This document shows positions 1 through 7,992 of a DNA stretch of 64,000 nucleotides, piece after piece. The notes under the pieces are model-generated. The model saw nothing but the letters and a program-made list of their open reading frames with translations. It was not told the DNA's origin and made no database searches. The DNA comes from Micromonosporaceae bacterium. GTDB taxonomy: Bacteria > Actinomycetota > Actinomycetes > Mycobacteriales > Micromonosporaceae. The stretch lies in assembly GCA_020027875.1 (NCBI GenBank), contig JAHRHA010000003.1, positions 1 through 64,000 on the forward strand, written 5' to 3'. The first letter of the stretch is position 1, and the number at the start of each line of letters is the position of its first letter. Both the position numbers and the translations under genes were made by a program.

Positions 1-80
1 ATCTTCGGGTTCCAGCGGCGGGTCTGGTGCCCGAAGTGGACACCGCTCTCCAGCAGCTGTCGCATGGTCACTACGGCCAT
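1..80 (-). CDS. rpsB: 30S ribosomal protein S2, 5' end only (gene runs off the left edge)
   Basis: The reverse complement of the first 80 bases encodes an uninterrupted S2 amino terminus: [20 protein letters not shown], continuing RRWNPK to the edge. The stretch [18 protein letters not shown] is the S2 family signature, so the call is firm although only 26 codons are present. The ATG is at 80-78 and a GGAG lies 12 bases upstream. S2 is a structural protein of the small ribosomal subunit. In actinobacteria rpsB sits next to an M23 peptidase gene; here that peptidase lies about 7 kb away, on the far side of an apparently inverted block. Confidence 0.93.
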
Positions 81-353
81 GGTGGGTTGTGCTCCTTGCT
101 TCCCTGGTTGTCGCGCCGGACCGGCTGGCCCGTCGCCCTGGTACCCGATCGCCAGCCACGGTGGCGCTCGAAGATCGAGACCAGGGAGGCCGTCGCCCCG
201 CCGGACCACCGCAGGCGGTGATCGTGATGCGCGGAGAAAGGCACGCGAGGTCAACCACGCGAGGTGGTCGCCGGGGGCAAGTCTACGCACGTGACCGCGG
301 AGGTACTGAGCCGGTGTGACGGACCGGCCCGTTCATGCCGTTATGACCGGTTC
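81..353. other. Intergenic region upstream of rpsB
   Basis: Non-coding stretch between the rpsB start and the stop of the next minus-strand gene. It must contain the rpsB promoter and leader. I see no clear -10/-35 pair, no strong hairpin and no credible small gene. Confidence 0.5.
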
Positions 354-1124
354 TTAGGTGATCGCAAGGCCCGCCGCTACCGCGAAGGCGAGGCCGACGA
401 CTAGGTACGCCAGCGGCGGCCGGGCCCACACCCGAAATCCCCACTGCTCCGCCCCGTACGCGGCACCGGTGACCAGGCCGTACAGACCAGCGACGAGCAA
501 CGGCAGCGCGGCGAGCGCTAGCGAGCTGGCGATGACTCCACCGATGAGAAACGGCGTACCGAACGCGGAGATGGCCAGCGCGCGTACCAGCAGCAACCCG
601 ACGGCCACGGCCGGAATGATCAAGAAGGCGGCGACGGCCGGCCGGCGGGCCCGGTAGATGTTCGTCGGCACGGTGGGTGTCGGCACGGTCGGCACCGCCC
701 GGGCCGGCGTCACCGGGGCGGCTGCTGGGGCCGGCGTCACCGAGGCCGGCATCCCAGCCGCCGTCGTAGTGGCCGCCGGGCGCGGGTCACCTACCCGGAA
801 GTCGCCTGCGCGGGCGTCACCGGCGCGGGCGTCACCGGCGCGGGCGTCACCGGCGCGGGCGTCACCGGCGCGAAGGTCGGCGGTGCGGGTCTCGCCAGAC
901 CGGAGATCGGCGCCGCGAGTGTTGCCGGTCCGGATGTCTCCAGAGCCCAGTCCAGGTCCGCGTGCCTCGGCGGAGCGGGCCTCGCTGGAGCCGGCCTCGC
1001 CGGAGCGGACGTCTGCGGAGCGGTGCCCGGCGGAGCGGGGTCCGGGCGCCGGCCTCCCGCCTACCGGTCGCTCAGGTTGGTCAGCCGTCTCGTCGGGGGT
1101 GAGTTCAGGGTCCACGCCCCGCAC
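354..1124 (-). CDS. Membrane protein with pentapeptide-like repeat tract
   Basis: A 256-residue protein with two unlike halves. Residues about 40-115 are low complexity, rich in R, G, A, D and S, and end in five near-identical AGDAR pentapeptides encoded by 15-bp direct repeats at about 808-874. A Pro/Thr/Ala linker follows. The last 100 residues form about four hydrophobic segments (AFLIIPAVAVGLLLVRALAI, VIASSLALAALPLLVAGLYG, LAYLVVGLAFAVAAGLAIT), so the carboxy half is membrane-embedded and the repeat tail is probably cytoplasmic. The A-D-L-R-like register recalls pentapeptide-repeat proteins, but too few turns are present to claim that fold. Function unknown. The start could be the GTG at 1124 or the one at 1115, which has a nearer GGGG. 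Confidence 0.6.
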   Translation of the reverse strand: MRGVDPELTPDETADQPERPVGGRPAPGPRSAGHRSADVRSGEAGSSEARSAEARGPGLGSGDIRTGNTRGADLRSGETRTADLRAGDARAGDARAGDARAGDARAGDFRVGDPRPAATTTAAGMPASVTPAPAAAPVTPARAVPTVPTPTVPTNIYRARRPAVAAFLIIPAVAVGLLLVRALAISAFGTPFLIGGVIASSLALAALPLLVAGLYGLVTGAAYGAEQWGFRVWARPPLAYLVVGLAFAVAAGLAIT

Positions 1125-1530
1125 GCTAGGGGAGGACGCGACGAACCGCCAGGGTTGCGCCCGGCATGTCGCCTCGCCATCCCCGCCCCCATCTCCCGTC
1201 GATCATGACCTGGAGGTCATGATCGACGCTGTTTCGCGACGGTCAGCTCATGATCCCCGGAGATCTTGAGGCGCCGAACTCGGTGTCGAAGCGGGATGGG
1301 GTCAATGTGGTGGGGCGACGGCATCGGATATCCGAAGTAGACAGTCCTTCGTAGTCACTGGGTCACCAGGTATGCCACGTGTGGACATCCGACGCGCAGG
1401 CGCCTCGACGGCTAGGACTGACGCGTCGGCTACCGAAGACTCGGCGGCTCTGTGTCTGAAGTAGACAATTGGTCAAGGGCAGTAGCAGCTCCGACAGAAA
1501 CCCGTCGGTGGCCGCAGGTAACTTCGCGGC
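1125..1530. other. Intergenic region, 406 bp
   Basis: Apart from the 79-bp palindromic element at 1190-1268, it holds a short direct repeat, GAAGTAGACA, seen near 1334 and 1456. No gene is credible here. A long antisense open frame crossing this region (to 2937) covers the Rpn-like gene and yraN in the wrong strand and is a shadow. Confidence 0.5.
1190..1268. repeat. 79-bp palindromic intergenic element, copy 1
   Basis: Core palindrome with 14-base arms (GTCGATCATGACCT and its complement around a GG centre), then GACGGTCAGCTCATGATC and a terminal GATCTTG. The left outer arm CAAGATC is degenerate. Related copies lie near 17.5, 30.9, 35.65, 46.2 and 56.75 kb. This is the only copy not at the 3' end of a recognised gene. 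Confidence 0.85.
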
Positions 1531-2400
1531 ATGCCATCGACCCTGCACGAAGCACTGGTTGAGATGTTTCGGCACCGGCCGTCGCTGGCCGCCGAACTGC
1601 TGACCGATGCGCTCGGCGTTGACCTGCCCGCCTACCAGTGCGCCCGGCTCGACGCAGGCGAGTTCACCGTGCTCGTCCCCACCGAGTACCGGGCCGACGC
1701 GGTGGTGGTGTTGACGGAGGCCGACAAGCCGGTGCTGGCTGTGGTGGTCGAGGCACAACTGGGCCGGGACCAGGACAAGCAGTGGACTTGGCCGGTCTAC
1801 CTCATCACGCTGCGGGCCCGGCTGCGCTGCCCCACCGTGCTCCTGGTCGTCTGCGTCGAGGCCACCACCGCCACCTGGTGCGCCACCCCGATCGAGCTCG
1901 GTCACCCCGGCTGGGTGCTGTCGCCGCTGGTGCTGGGACCGGACCGGGTTCCGCTGGTCACCGACGCCGACCAGGCCAGCCGGGCTCCCGAGCTGGCCGC
2001 GCTCTCCGCGATGGCCCACGGTAGCCACCCCGACCGCGACAAGATCCTCAACGCCCTGCTCGGCGCGCTCGCGAGCGTCGATCAGGAGCACGCCACGCTG
2101 TACTCTGATGTTGTCCTCGCGGCGCTGCCCGCAGCGGCGCAACGATACCTGGAGGGACTCATGACCGCCCGAACGTACGAGTACCAGAGCGACTTCGTAC
2201 GCCGCTACGTCTTCCAGGGCAGGGCCGAAGGCCGAGCGGAAGGTGAGGCCACCGCGCTGCTCGCGATCCTCGACGCGCGCGGCATCGACGTCCCTGACGA
2301 CGCCCGCGCCCGCATCACCGGATGCTCCGACCTGGTCCAGCTCGACACCTGGATCCGCCGCGCGGCCACCGCCGACTCGATCGACGACCTGTTCGACTAG
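1531..2400 (+). CDS. Rpn-like (YhgA-type) PD-(D/E)XK nuclease/transposase-related protein
   Basis: A 289-residue soluble protein. It carries RADAVVVL followed by LAVVVEAQLGRD, matching the D...E-x-Q core of the Rpn/YhgA branch of PD-(D/E)XK nucleases, and a carboxy region with the Rpn-typical GRAEGRAEGEATALLAIL segment before a small helical end. Rpn proteins are DNA nucleases linked to RecA-independent recombination and to phage defence; they are often called putative transposases. Here it stands alone between rpsB and yraN, a position not occupied by such a gene in the conserved actinobacterial order, so it is probably an acquisition. No terminal inverted repeats are visible. Activity is inferred from motif similarity only. 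Confidence 0.6.
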   Translation: MPSTLHEALVEMFRHRPSLAAELLTDALGVDLPAYQCARLDAGEFTVLVPTEYRADAVVVLTEADKPVLAVVVEAQLGRDQDKQWTWPVYLITLRARLRCPTVLLVVCVEATTATWCATPIELGHPGWVLSPLVLGPDRVPLVTDADQASRAPELAALSAMAHGSHPDRDKILNALLGALASVDQEHATLYSDVVLAALPAAAQRYLEGLMTARTYEYQSDFVRRYVFQGRAEGRAEGEATALLAILDARGIDVPDDARARITGCSDLVQLDTWIRRAATADSIDDLFD

Positions 2401-2515
2401 GTCTTTCTCATGGATGACGGCCACCGCTCGTTGACGATCTGTGGCGAGGTCTGGATCTGTCCGACGCCCATTGGTCGGTCCCCGCACGTAGCAGATCGTC
2501 GGGCCATCGGGCGGG

Positions 2516-2543
2516 TTGTCCACAAGGGGCTTAGTTATCCACA
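2516..2543 (+). promoter_or_regulatory. Paired DnaA-box-like element 1 (upstream of yraN)
   Basis: TTGTCCACA at 2516-2524 and TTATCCACA at 2535-2543, start-to-start 19 bp, followed at once by GATCTTGA. Both nonamers match the DnaA-box consensus; TTGTCCACA is the usual actinobacterial form. The same pair with the same 19-bp spacing recurs at 3608-3635 and, on the other strand, at 8045-8072. Confidence 0.7.
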
Positions 2544-2595
2544 GATCTTGACTTGAGTGTTGGCGGCCGCGCCGAGGCCGGAGACGGTGGGCGAC

Positions 2596-2955
2596 ATGAC
2601 TGGGGCCAAGGATGCCGTCGGCGCGTACGGCGAGCGCGTGGCGGCGCGGACGCTGACCGACGCGGGGATGCGGGTGCTCGACCGCAACTGGCGCTGCCTC
2701 ACCGGCGAGCTGGACATCGTCGCACTCGACGGCGACGCGGTCGTCTTCTGCGAGGTCAAGACCAGGCGAGGGGAAGCGTTCGGTGCGCCGGTCGAGGCGG
2801 TGGTGCCGGCGAAGGTACGCAGGCTGCGCGCGCTCGCCTCGCTGTGGCTGGCCGAGCACCCCGACACTCGGGGCGAGGTCCGCTTCGATGTGGTCAGCGT
2901 GTGGCTGCAACCGGCGGGGCCGGCCGCGGTAGAGCACCTGCGGGCGGCGTTCTGA
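2596..2955 (+). CDS. yraN: YraN/UPF0102 family nuclease-fold protein
   Basis: A 119-residue protein from ATG 2596, opening with GAYGERVAARTLTDAG and carrying GELDIVALDGDAVVFCEVKTR, the conserved E-L-D...E-V-K endonuclease-fold core of UPF0102. The family is near-universal in bacteria and lies beside yifB and dprA; its exact role is not settled. It heads a + strand run yraN, (small broken gene on the other strand), yifB, dprA, xerC. The frame stays open upstream to a TTG at 2557, but the family start matches the ATG. The paired DnaA-like boxes end 52 bases upstream of this ATG. Confidence 0.88.
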   Translation: MTGAKDAVGAYGERVAARTLTDAGMRVLDRNWRCLTGELDIVALDGDAVVFCEVKTRRGEAFGAPVEAVVPAKVRRLRALASLWLAEHPDTRGEVRFDVVSVWLQPAGPAAVEHLRAAF

Positions 2956-2984
2956 CCCACGAATCTGCCGGAGCGGCCGCCGGG

Positions 2985-3465
2985 TCAGCCTTCGATGTGC
3001 GCCGGGCCGGCCCTGAAGACGTGGCAGTTCTTGATCTCGCGCGCTCGCCTGAATGTCATGAGGACGGAGTGGGCGACGCCTTCGACATGCACCTCCACCG
3101 AACCAGGACCGGTCTCGAGCGATGGAGGGCAGGTGTTGGTTTTGACTGCCTCGTAGGGCTGCACGTACGTGGACTGGCTCGGCAGTTTTCCGATGGCTAC
3201 TGGCGGCCCGGACCTTCTAGCCGCCACAAGCTCATCGTCACCGGATATTGGCCGGCGAACGAACAGGTCGCGGCGGAGGTATTCGTGACTCGTACCGCGG
3301 CCAAGCCGTCAACGTCAACCCGCAGACTCACGGTGCCGGCCGCGGGTTCGCCTCGGTGGGCTTGACGTCGGTGTCTGGCGGCGCGGCCGTGCAACCGGTA
3401 ACGGCAAAGAACGCCATCACGAGACTCAGTCGTGCCCGCCGCGAGCGGAACGAGGAGGCGCGCAT
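2985..3465 (-). pseudogene. Small secreted lipoprotein gene broken by two frameshifts
   Basis: Three consecutive minus-strand frames together read as one protein of about 160 residues. Frame 1 (3465 to about 3335) begins MRASSFRSRRARLSLVMAFF and has a lipobox VTGC followed by a Thr/Pro/Asp spacer. Frame 2 (about 3335-3215) continues with GTVSLRVDVDGLAAVRVTNT and SAATCSFAGQYPVTMS. Frame 3 (about 3215-2985) continues with SQSTYVQPYEAVKTNTCPPS and GSVEVHVEGVAHSVLMTF. The layout resembles small Ig-like or beta-sandwich actinobacterial lipoproteins with one Cys pair. Two shifts of the same sense separate the parts, so no full-length product can be made. Sequencing error is the alternative to real decay. 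Confidence 0.6.
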
Positions 3466-3607
3466 GCGGATTTGACGCACGCCGGGCCACGGTGGTTTCC
3501 CAACCGTTGCGGAGCACGCATGAAGCGGCTGCACAATCCGCGGTGCAACCCTGACCCGCAGCTCAGCCCATAACCCCAGGTAGCCCAGGATCTCGGGCAC
3601 GGATTGG

Positions 3608-3635
3608 TTATCCACACCCCGCCTGGTTGTCCACA
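3608..3635 (+). promoter_or_regulatory. Paired DnaA-box-like element 2 (upstream of yifB)
   Basis: TTATCCACA at 3608-3616 and TTGTCCACA at 3627-3635, start-to-start 19 bp, followed by GATCTTGA. It is the same architecture as the element upstream of yraN with the two nonamer types swapped. It ends 116 bases before the yifB start. Confidence 0.7.
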
Positions 3636-3751
3636 GATCTTGAGCGGACCGTTGGCGACTGCCATTTCGCCCGCGACCGTAGCAGCATGAGTCCGCCCGT
3701 TGATCCCATCCGCGTGGACGACGAGCGTCCAACCGTGCGGCGAGCGTAGCG

Positions 3752-5269
3752 ATGGGGTACGCGAGAGTGCGCGCGGTCGGCCTGGTGGGGTTGGAGGGGC
3801 ACGCGGTCACCGTTGAAGCTCACGTCGCCGCGGGGCTTCCCGCGCTGGTGCTGTCCGGACTGCCGGATACCTCGCTCAACGAGGCCCGCGACCGGGTCCG
3901 GGCGGCGATCGTCAACGCTGGCGAGAAGTGGCCGCAACGGCGGATCACAATAAACCTGCTGCCGGCCGAACTTCCCAAGAGAGGCTCCGGCTTCGACCTC
4001 GCATTGGCGGTCGTAATCCTGGCCGGCACCGGCATGCTCAATCTCGGCGGCCTCGGTGGCGCCGCGCTGATTGGCGAACTCGGGCTCGACGGTCAGGTAC
4101 GTCCGGTGCGCGGCGTCCTCCCCATGGTGCTCGCGGCCGCCCAGTCCGGGGTTCGCCGGATCATCGTGCCGGCCGAGAATGCGGCCGAAGCCAGCCTGGT
4201 CCCGGGTGTCCAGGTGCGGGCGGCGGCAACGCTCCGCCAGGTGATCGAGTTTGTGCGGGCTTCCGTTCCGCTGCCCGATCCCCCCACAGTGAGCGACATC
4301 GAGGACGCGGCGGGACCCGACTTGTCCGATGTGCTCGGCCAGGAGCGGGGGCGCTTCGCCCTCGAACTGGCCGCGGCCGGCCAGCATCACCTAGCGCTGT
4401 TCGGCCCACCAGGCGCTGGGAAAACGATGCTCGCCCAGCGCCTTCCGTCGATCCTGCCGCCGCTAGACGACGCCGCCGCGCTGGAGGTGACGGCCGTTCA
4501 CTCCATCGCCGGCGCGCTGCCGCCCGTGCCGCAGTTGATACGACGACCACCTTTTCAAGCCCCGCACCACACCGCATCCGGGCCGGCCCTCGTCGGTGGC
4601 GGGACGGGCTTGGCCCGCCCCGGGTCTTTGTCCCTCGCTCATCTGGGAGTGCTTTTTCTCGACGAGGCACCTCACTTTGGCGTCAGCGTGCTCAACGCGC
4701 TGCGCCAACCGCTGGAGGACGGTTGGGTGACGGTCGCCCGATCCCAGGGCTGCACTCGCTTCCCGGCCCGGATCCAGTTGGTGCTCGCGGCCAACCCATG
4801 CGCCTGCGGCACCGGCAACGATGTGTCGTGCACCTGTTCCTCGGTGGCCCGCCGGACATACCTCAACCGGCTCTCGGGGCCGCTGATGGACCGGATCGAT
4901 CTGCAGGTCACCTTGAAACCCGTCGGGGCGGCCGCGTTGCTGGGACAGCCAGACAGCCAGGAGTCGTCGGCGCAGGTACTTCAACGCGTCATCGCGGCTC
5001 GGCAGGCTGCGGCAGAACGATGGGCTGGGCAGGAGTACAGCGTCAACGCCCGCGCGACCGGGGCGGTGTTGCGGTGCCCACCTTTCCGGCTTCCCAGGGT
5101 GGCAACAGCGGAGCTGGCCAAACGGCTGGATCGAGGAACTCTGTCGGCTCGAGGATATGACCGCGTCCTGAGAGTGGCATGGACCATCGTGGACCTAGAC
5201 GGCCGGATCACGCCCGACAAGGACGACGTCAGCGAGGCTCTGGACCTCCGTATGGGTGAGGCGGCATGA
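3752..5269 (+). CDS. yifB: YifB/ComM-family Mg chelatase-like AAA+ ATPase
   Basis: A 505-residue intact protein. The amino-terminal ChlI-like domain begins MGYARVRAVGLVGLEGHAVT and includes GLPDTSLNEARDRVRAAI; the AAA+ core has Walker A GPPGAGKT at about 218-225 and Walker B LGVLFLDEAP at about 300; LAANPCACG and the Cys-rich zinc-like stretch follow; a C-terminal Mg-chelatase domain ends the protein. In naturally transformable bacteria the orthologue ComM is a hexameric helicase that promotes branch migration of incoming DNA. It overlaps the next reading frame, dprA, by 4 bases (ATGA at 5266-5269). Because dprA is broken while yifB is intact, its function here need not be tied to transformation. 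Confidence 0.93.
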   Translation: MGYARVRAVGLVGLEGHAVTVEAHVAAGLPALVLSGLPDTSLNEARDRVRAAIVNAGEKWPQRRITINLLPAELPKRGSGFDLALAVVILAGTGMLNLGGLGGAALIGELGLDGQVRPVRGVLPMVLAAAQSGVRRIIVPAENAAEASLVPGVQVRAAATLRQVIEFVRASVPLPDPPTVSDIEDAAGPDLSDVLGQERGRFALELAAAGQHHLALFGPPGAGKTMLAQRLPSILPPLDDAAALEVTAVHSIAGALPPVPQLIRRPPFQAPHHTASGPALVGGGTGLARPGSLSLAHLGVLFLDEAPHFGVSVLNALRQPLEDGWVTVARSQGCTRFPARIQLVLAANPCACGTGNDVSCTCSSVARRTYLNRLSGPLMDRIDLQVTLKPVGAAALLGQPDSQESSAQVLQRVIAARQAAAERWAGQEYSVNARATGAVLRCPPFRLPRVATAELAKRLDRGTLSARGYDRVLRVAWTIVDLDGRITPDKDDVSEALDLRMGEAA

Positions 5270-6359
5270 CGACAGACGCCTACGACGTGCGGCTGGCCCG
5301 CATCGCACTCGGGCACCTGGTCGAACCCGGTAGCCGCGATCTCGGCGAACTCGTGCTCGCGGTGGGCCCGGTCGAGTCCCTGCGCCGGCTACGCTCCGGC
5401 GACGTCAAGGATCGGCTGCGGGACGCGGCGTCCGCCCGGCTGGGAGCCGTCGACCCTAACCACTTGGCCGAGAAGGCCCTCGAGCGCGCTGACCGGCTCG
5501 GCGCCCGCATCATCACGCCGGAGGACGGGGAGTGGCCGCACCAACTGGCGGACCTCGTCCACCTCAGCCGCGACGTCCCGGACCCGATCCAGCGTGACAC
5601 ATATCCACCGCACTGCATCTGGCTGCGCGGCCCATGGCCGCTGGCCGAGGCCTGCGAGCGCTCGGTCTCGGTCGTCGGAGCACGGGCGAGCACATCGTAC
5701 GGGGACCACGTGGCCGGGGCACCATAGCCGTCCTCGCCTGCGGCATCGACCGGCCCTATCCGCTCAGCCACACCTCGCTGTTTGACCGCATCGCCGAATG
5801 CGGCCTACTCCTCAGCGAATGGCCCCCCGGCGCGGACCCGCACCGGCGGCGGTTCCTCATTCGCAATCGCGTCATCGCCGCCGCCACCCGAGGAACCGTG
5901 ATGGTGGAGGCCAACCTGCGCAGCGGTGCCCGGTTCACCCTCGGCCGAGCCCGCGAGCTCGGCCGGATGGTGATGGCGATGCCGGGGCCGGTCACTTCCG
6001 CCATGTCTGTCGGCAGCCACGAGGAGTTGCGAGTGGAGGGATCCGTACTCGTCACCGGGGTCGCCCACGTCGTGGACGCTGTCGGGCTCGTCGGCGACGA
6101 TCTCGCCCCGGTTCTCCGAGCCGAGGAGACACCCGAGGATCGGCTCACGCCGCTGCAACGACAGGTTCTCGACGGGGTACGGCCGCGTAAGATCCTCAAT
6201 GCCGAGGAGATTGCCGCGATCGTCGGAGTGTCTACACGCGACGCCCGGCGTACTCTCCCGAGCCTCGAACAGGCCCGCTTCATCACCTCACAGAACGGCG
6301 GCTACCGCCTATTCCGCAAGAGCGATGACAAGAATCGGCGCGCGCAGGCCGAGACGTAA
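5266..6359 (+). pseudogene. dprA: DNA processing protein DprA, disrupted by an internal deletion and frameshift
   Basis: The first frame (5266-5727) encodes the amino-terminal domain and enters the Rossmann fold with CERSVSVVGARASTSYGDHV, then stops after AGAP. The gene resumes in another frame at about 5718 with TIAVLACGIDRPYPLSHTSL and reads through RRRFLIRNRVIAAATRG, VMVEANLRSGARFTLGRARE and the winged-helix tail to 6359. The stretch that normally lies between, about 35-40 residues containing the S-G-G-A-x-G-I-D-x-x-A-H core that binds ssDNA, is absent. So a non-triplet deletion of roughly 100-120 bp near 5715-5720 removed the core and shifted the frame. DprA loads RecA on incoming single-stranded DNA; this copy should be inactive. 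An ATG at 5634 opens the second frame but would not restore the fold. Confidence 0.85.
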
Positions 6360-6492
6360 TGCGGGGGCAGACTGGCGGCTCGCGGAGTGGCGCCTTGACC
6401 TAAGGCGCTGGCGGTCTCACGGTCAGGCGATGCATCGACCGCGCCAACCGCAGTCTGGCAGCCGCGACAGGTACGCGGCGCTACCTGGGGAA

Positions 6493-7410
6493 ATGCGTGA
6501 CGCAGTGGACGAGTTTGCCAGGCATCTTGCGTCTGAACGTAACCGTTCACCGCACACCGTACGGGCCTACGTCGCCGACACGGTGAGTCTGCTCGACCAC
6601 GCCGTGCGCATGGGAGTACCGGCACCAGACAGCCTCACGCTCGCCGTGCTGCGCAGCTGGCTTGCGCGGCTGCGCTCGGCTGGGGCAGCACGCGCGTCGT
6701 TGGCCCGCCGGGCCGCCGTTGGCCGGACCTTCACCGCCTGGGCTCACCGCAACGGCCTCCTCGCCCGCGACGTCGGGGGTGGGCTAGCCAGTCCGAAGCC
6801 CCGCCGTGAGCTCCCACACGTGCTACGCGCGGACCAGGCAGAGACGCTCATGGTCGCCGCTCGCATCGGCGAGAATGGACAGACCGGCGCGGAGCGTCCC
6901 GGAGATCTGGTCACGCTGCGCGACACGCTCGTCCTCGAACTGCTCTACGCCACCGGAATCCGTGTCTCCGAGCTGTGCGGCCTAGACCTCGATGACGTCG
7001 ACCTCAACCGGCGTGTCGTCCGGGTGATCGGAAAGGGCGCTAAGGAACGGACCGTCCCCTTCGGAGCGCCCGCACAACGTGCTCTGGAGGAGTGGCTGCG
7101 GCACGGCCGCCCGCACCTCACCCGATCAAACAGCGGAGCCGCCCTCCTGCTCGGCATGCGTGGCGCTCGGCTCAACACCACGACAGCGCGCCAGATCGTC
7201 ACGGCATGGGCGGCGGCCGCTGGCCTCCCGCACACCTCCCCGCACGACCTGCGGCACTCGGCCGCAACCCATCTGCTCGAGGGCGGCGCTGACCTCCGCT
7301 CTGTGCAGGAGTTGCTGGGCCACGCCTCGCTGTCGAGCACGCAGATATATACGCACGTCTCGAAGGAGCGACTCCGGCGCGTCTACAACCAGGCTCACCC
7401 TCGCGCCTGA
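6493..7410 (+). CDS. xerC: Tyrosine recombinase XerC
   Basis: A 305-residue protein from ATG 6493 (GGGG directly upstream). The SAM-like core-binding domain begins FARHLASERNRSPHTVRAYV. The catalytic domain has the Arg in YATGIRVSELCGLDL, the Lys in VIGKGAKERTVPFG, H-x-x-R in SPHDLRHSAATHLLEGGADL, the second His in LLGHASLSSTQIYTHV and the Tyr nucleophile in the same segment. With XerD it resolves chromosome dimers at dif. The frame is open upstream to 6199, but that overlaps dprA. Its 3' end faces the M23 peptidase reading frame, which is open antisense through this gene's last 285 bases. Confidence 0.9.
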   Translation: MRDAVDEFARHLASERNRSPHTVRAYVADTVSLLDHAVRMGVPAPDSLTLAVLRSWLARLRSAGAARASLARRAAVGRTFTAWAHRNGLLARDVGGGLASPKPRRELPHVLRADQAETLMVAARIGENGQTGAERPGDLVTLRDTLVLELLYATGIRVSELCGLDLDDVDLNRRVVRVIGKGAKERTVPFGAPAQRALEEWLRHGRPHLTRSNSGAALLLGMRGARLNTTTARQIVTAWAAAAGLPHTSPHDLRHSAATHLLEGGADLRSVQELLGHASLSSTQIYTHVSKERLRRVYNQAHPRA

Positions 7411-7992
7411 TTGGGATCGTGTGGAGAAGTGCTCGCCCCACTCGCTCCAGTGAGCGAGCGGCTTGAGCCGAACCTGAGCCGGCCGCACCAGCAGGAGCGG
7501 GTCGAGGTACGTTTCGCCGCGGCGAAGCCCCCAATGCAGACACGCCGCAACCGGGCAACCGGCGTGGCCCATTTCCAGCGCCCCCAATGACTCCCCTGCG
7601 GCCACCACCTGACCCGCTCGGACGCTGGCGGACAACGGCTCGTACGTCGTACGCAGCCCGCCGGCATGGTCAACGCTGACGACGCCCCGCCCCGCGACGG
7701 GGCCGGCGTAGACAACCACGCCGCGCCCCGCTGCCCGTACGATAAGCCCTTCGCGCCCTGCAAGATCCACCCCGCGGTGGCCGGCCAACCACGGCCGCGG
7801 CGGAGGCGCGAAGCCCCGCACCACCACCGGTACTCCGTCCAGCGGCCACGTCCAGACCGAAGGCGGCGCCGAGCGCGCGGTGATCGCGGCCGAGGCTGCA
7901 TCCGCCGTGACCGACCCGATGACGGCGAGCGCGCAGGCGACGAGAACGAGCGAAGCGGCCAGCAGCGTCACGCGGCGAAAGGAAGACTGCAT
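7126..7992 (-). CDS. Secreted M23-family metallopeptidase (murein hydrolase)
   Basis: From ATG 7992 the protein starts MQSSFRRVTLLAASLVLVAC with a signal peptide ending near ADAAS. The LytM/M23 domain follows: WTWPLDGVPVVVRGFAPPPR, then HRGVDLAGREG (first zinc H-x-x-x-D), VSVDHAGGLRTTYEPLSASV and CLHWGLRRGETYLDP (the H-x-H-like zinc motif is here L-H-W). The recognisable domain ends near PAQVRLKP at about 7460. The frame then stays open about 110 further residues, antisense to the 3' end of xerC, to a stop at 7126. That tail resembles no domain and may be real readthrough or the result of loss of the native stop. The gene normally lies beside rpsB. Role: peptidoglycan cleavage outside the cell. 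Confidence 0.8.
   Translation of the reverse strand: MQSSFRRVTLLAASLVLVACALAVIGSVTADAASAAITARSAPPSVWTWPLDGVPVVVRGFAPPPRPWLAGHRGVDLAGREGLIVRAAGRGVVVYAGPVAGRGVVSVDHAGGLRTTYEPLSASVRAGQVVAAGESLGALEMGHAGCPVAACLHWGLRRGETYLDPLLLVRPAQVRLKPLAHWSEWGEHFSTRSQSGARVSLVVDAPESLLRDVRIYLRARQRGVAQQLLHRAEVSAALEQMGCGRVPQVVRGGVREASGRRPCRDDLARCRGVEPSATHAEQEGGSAV

Noticed and set aside
1531-2400. An insertion sequence carrying the Rpn-like gene
   Set aside because: No terminal inverted repeats or target duplications were seen around the gene, and the Rpn family is not a true IS transposase.
1363-2937. A 524-codon open frame on the minus strand
   Set aside because: It is antisense to the Rpn-like gene and yraN, which have clear family motifs; the product is Arg/Gly/His-rich nonsense typical of a high-GC shadow.
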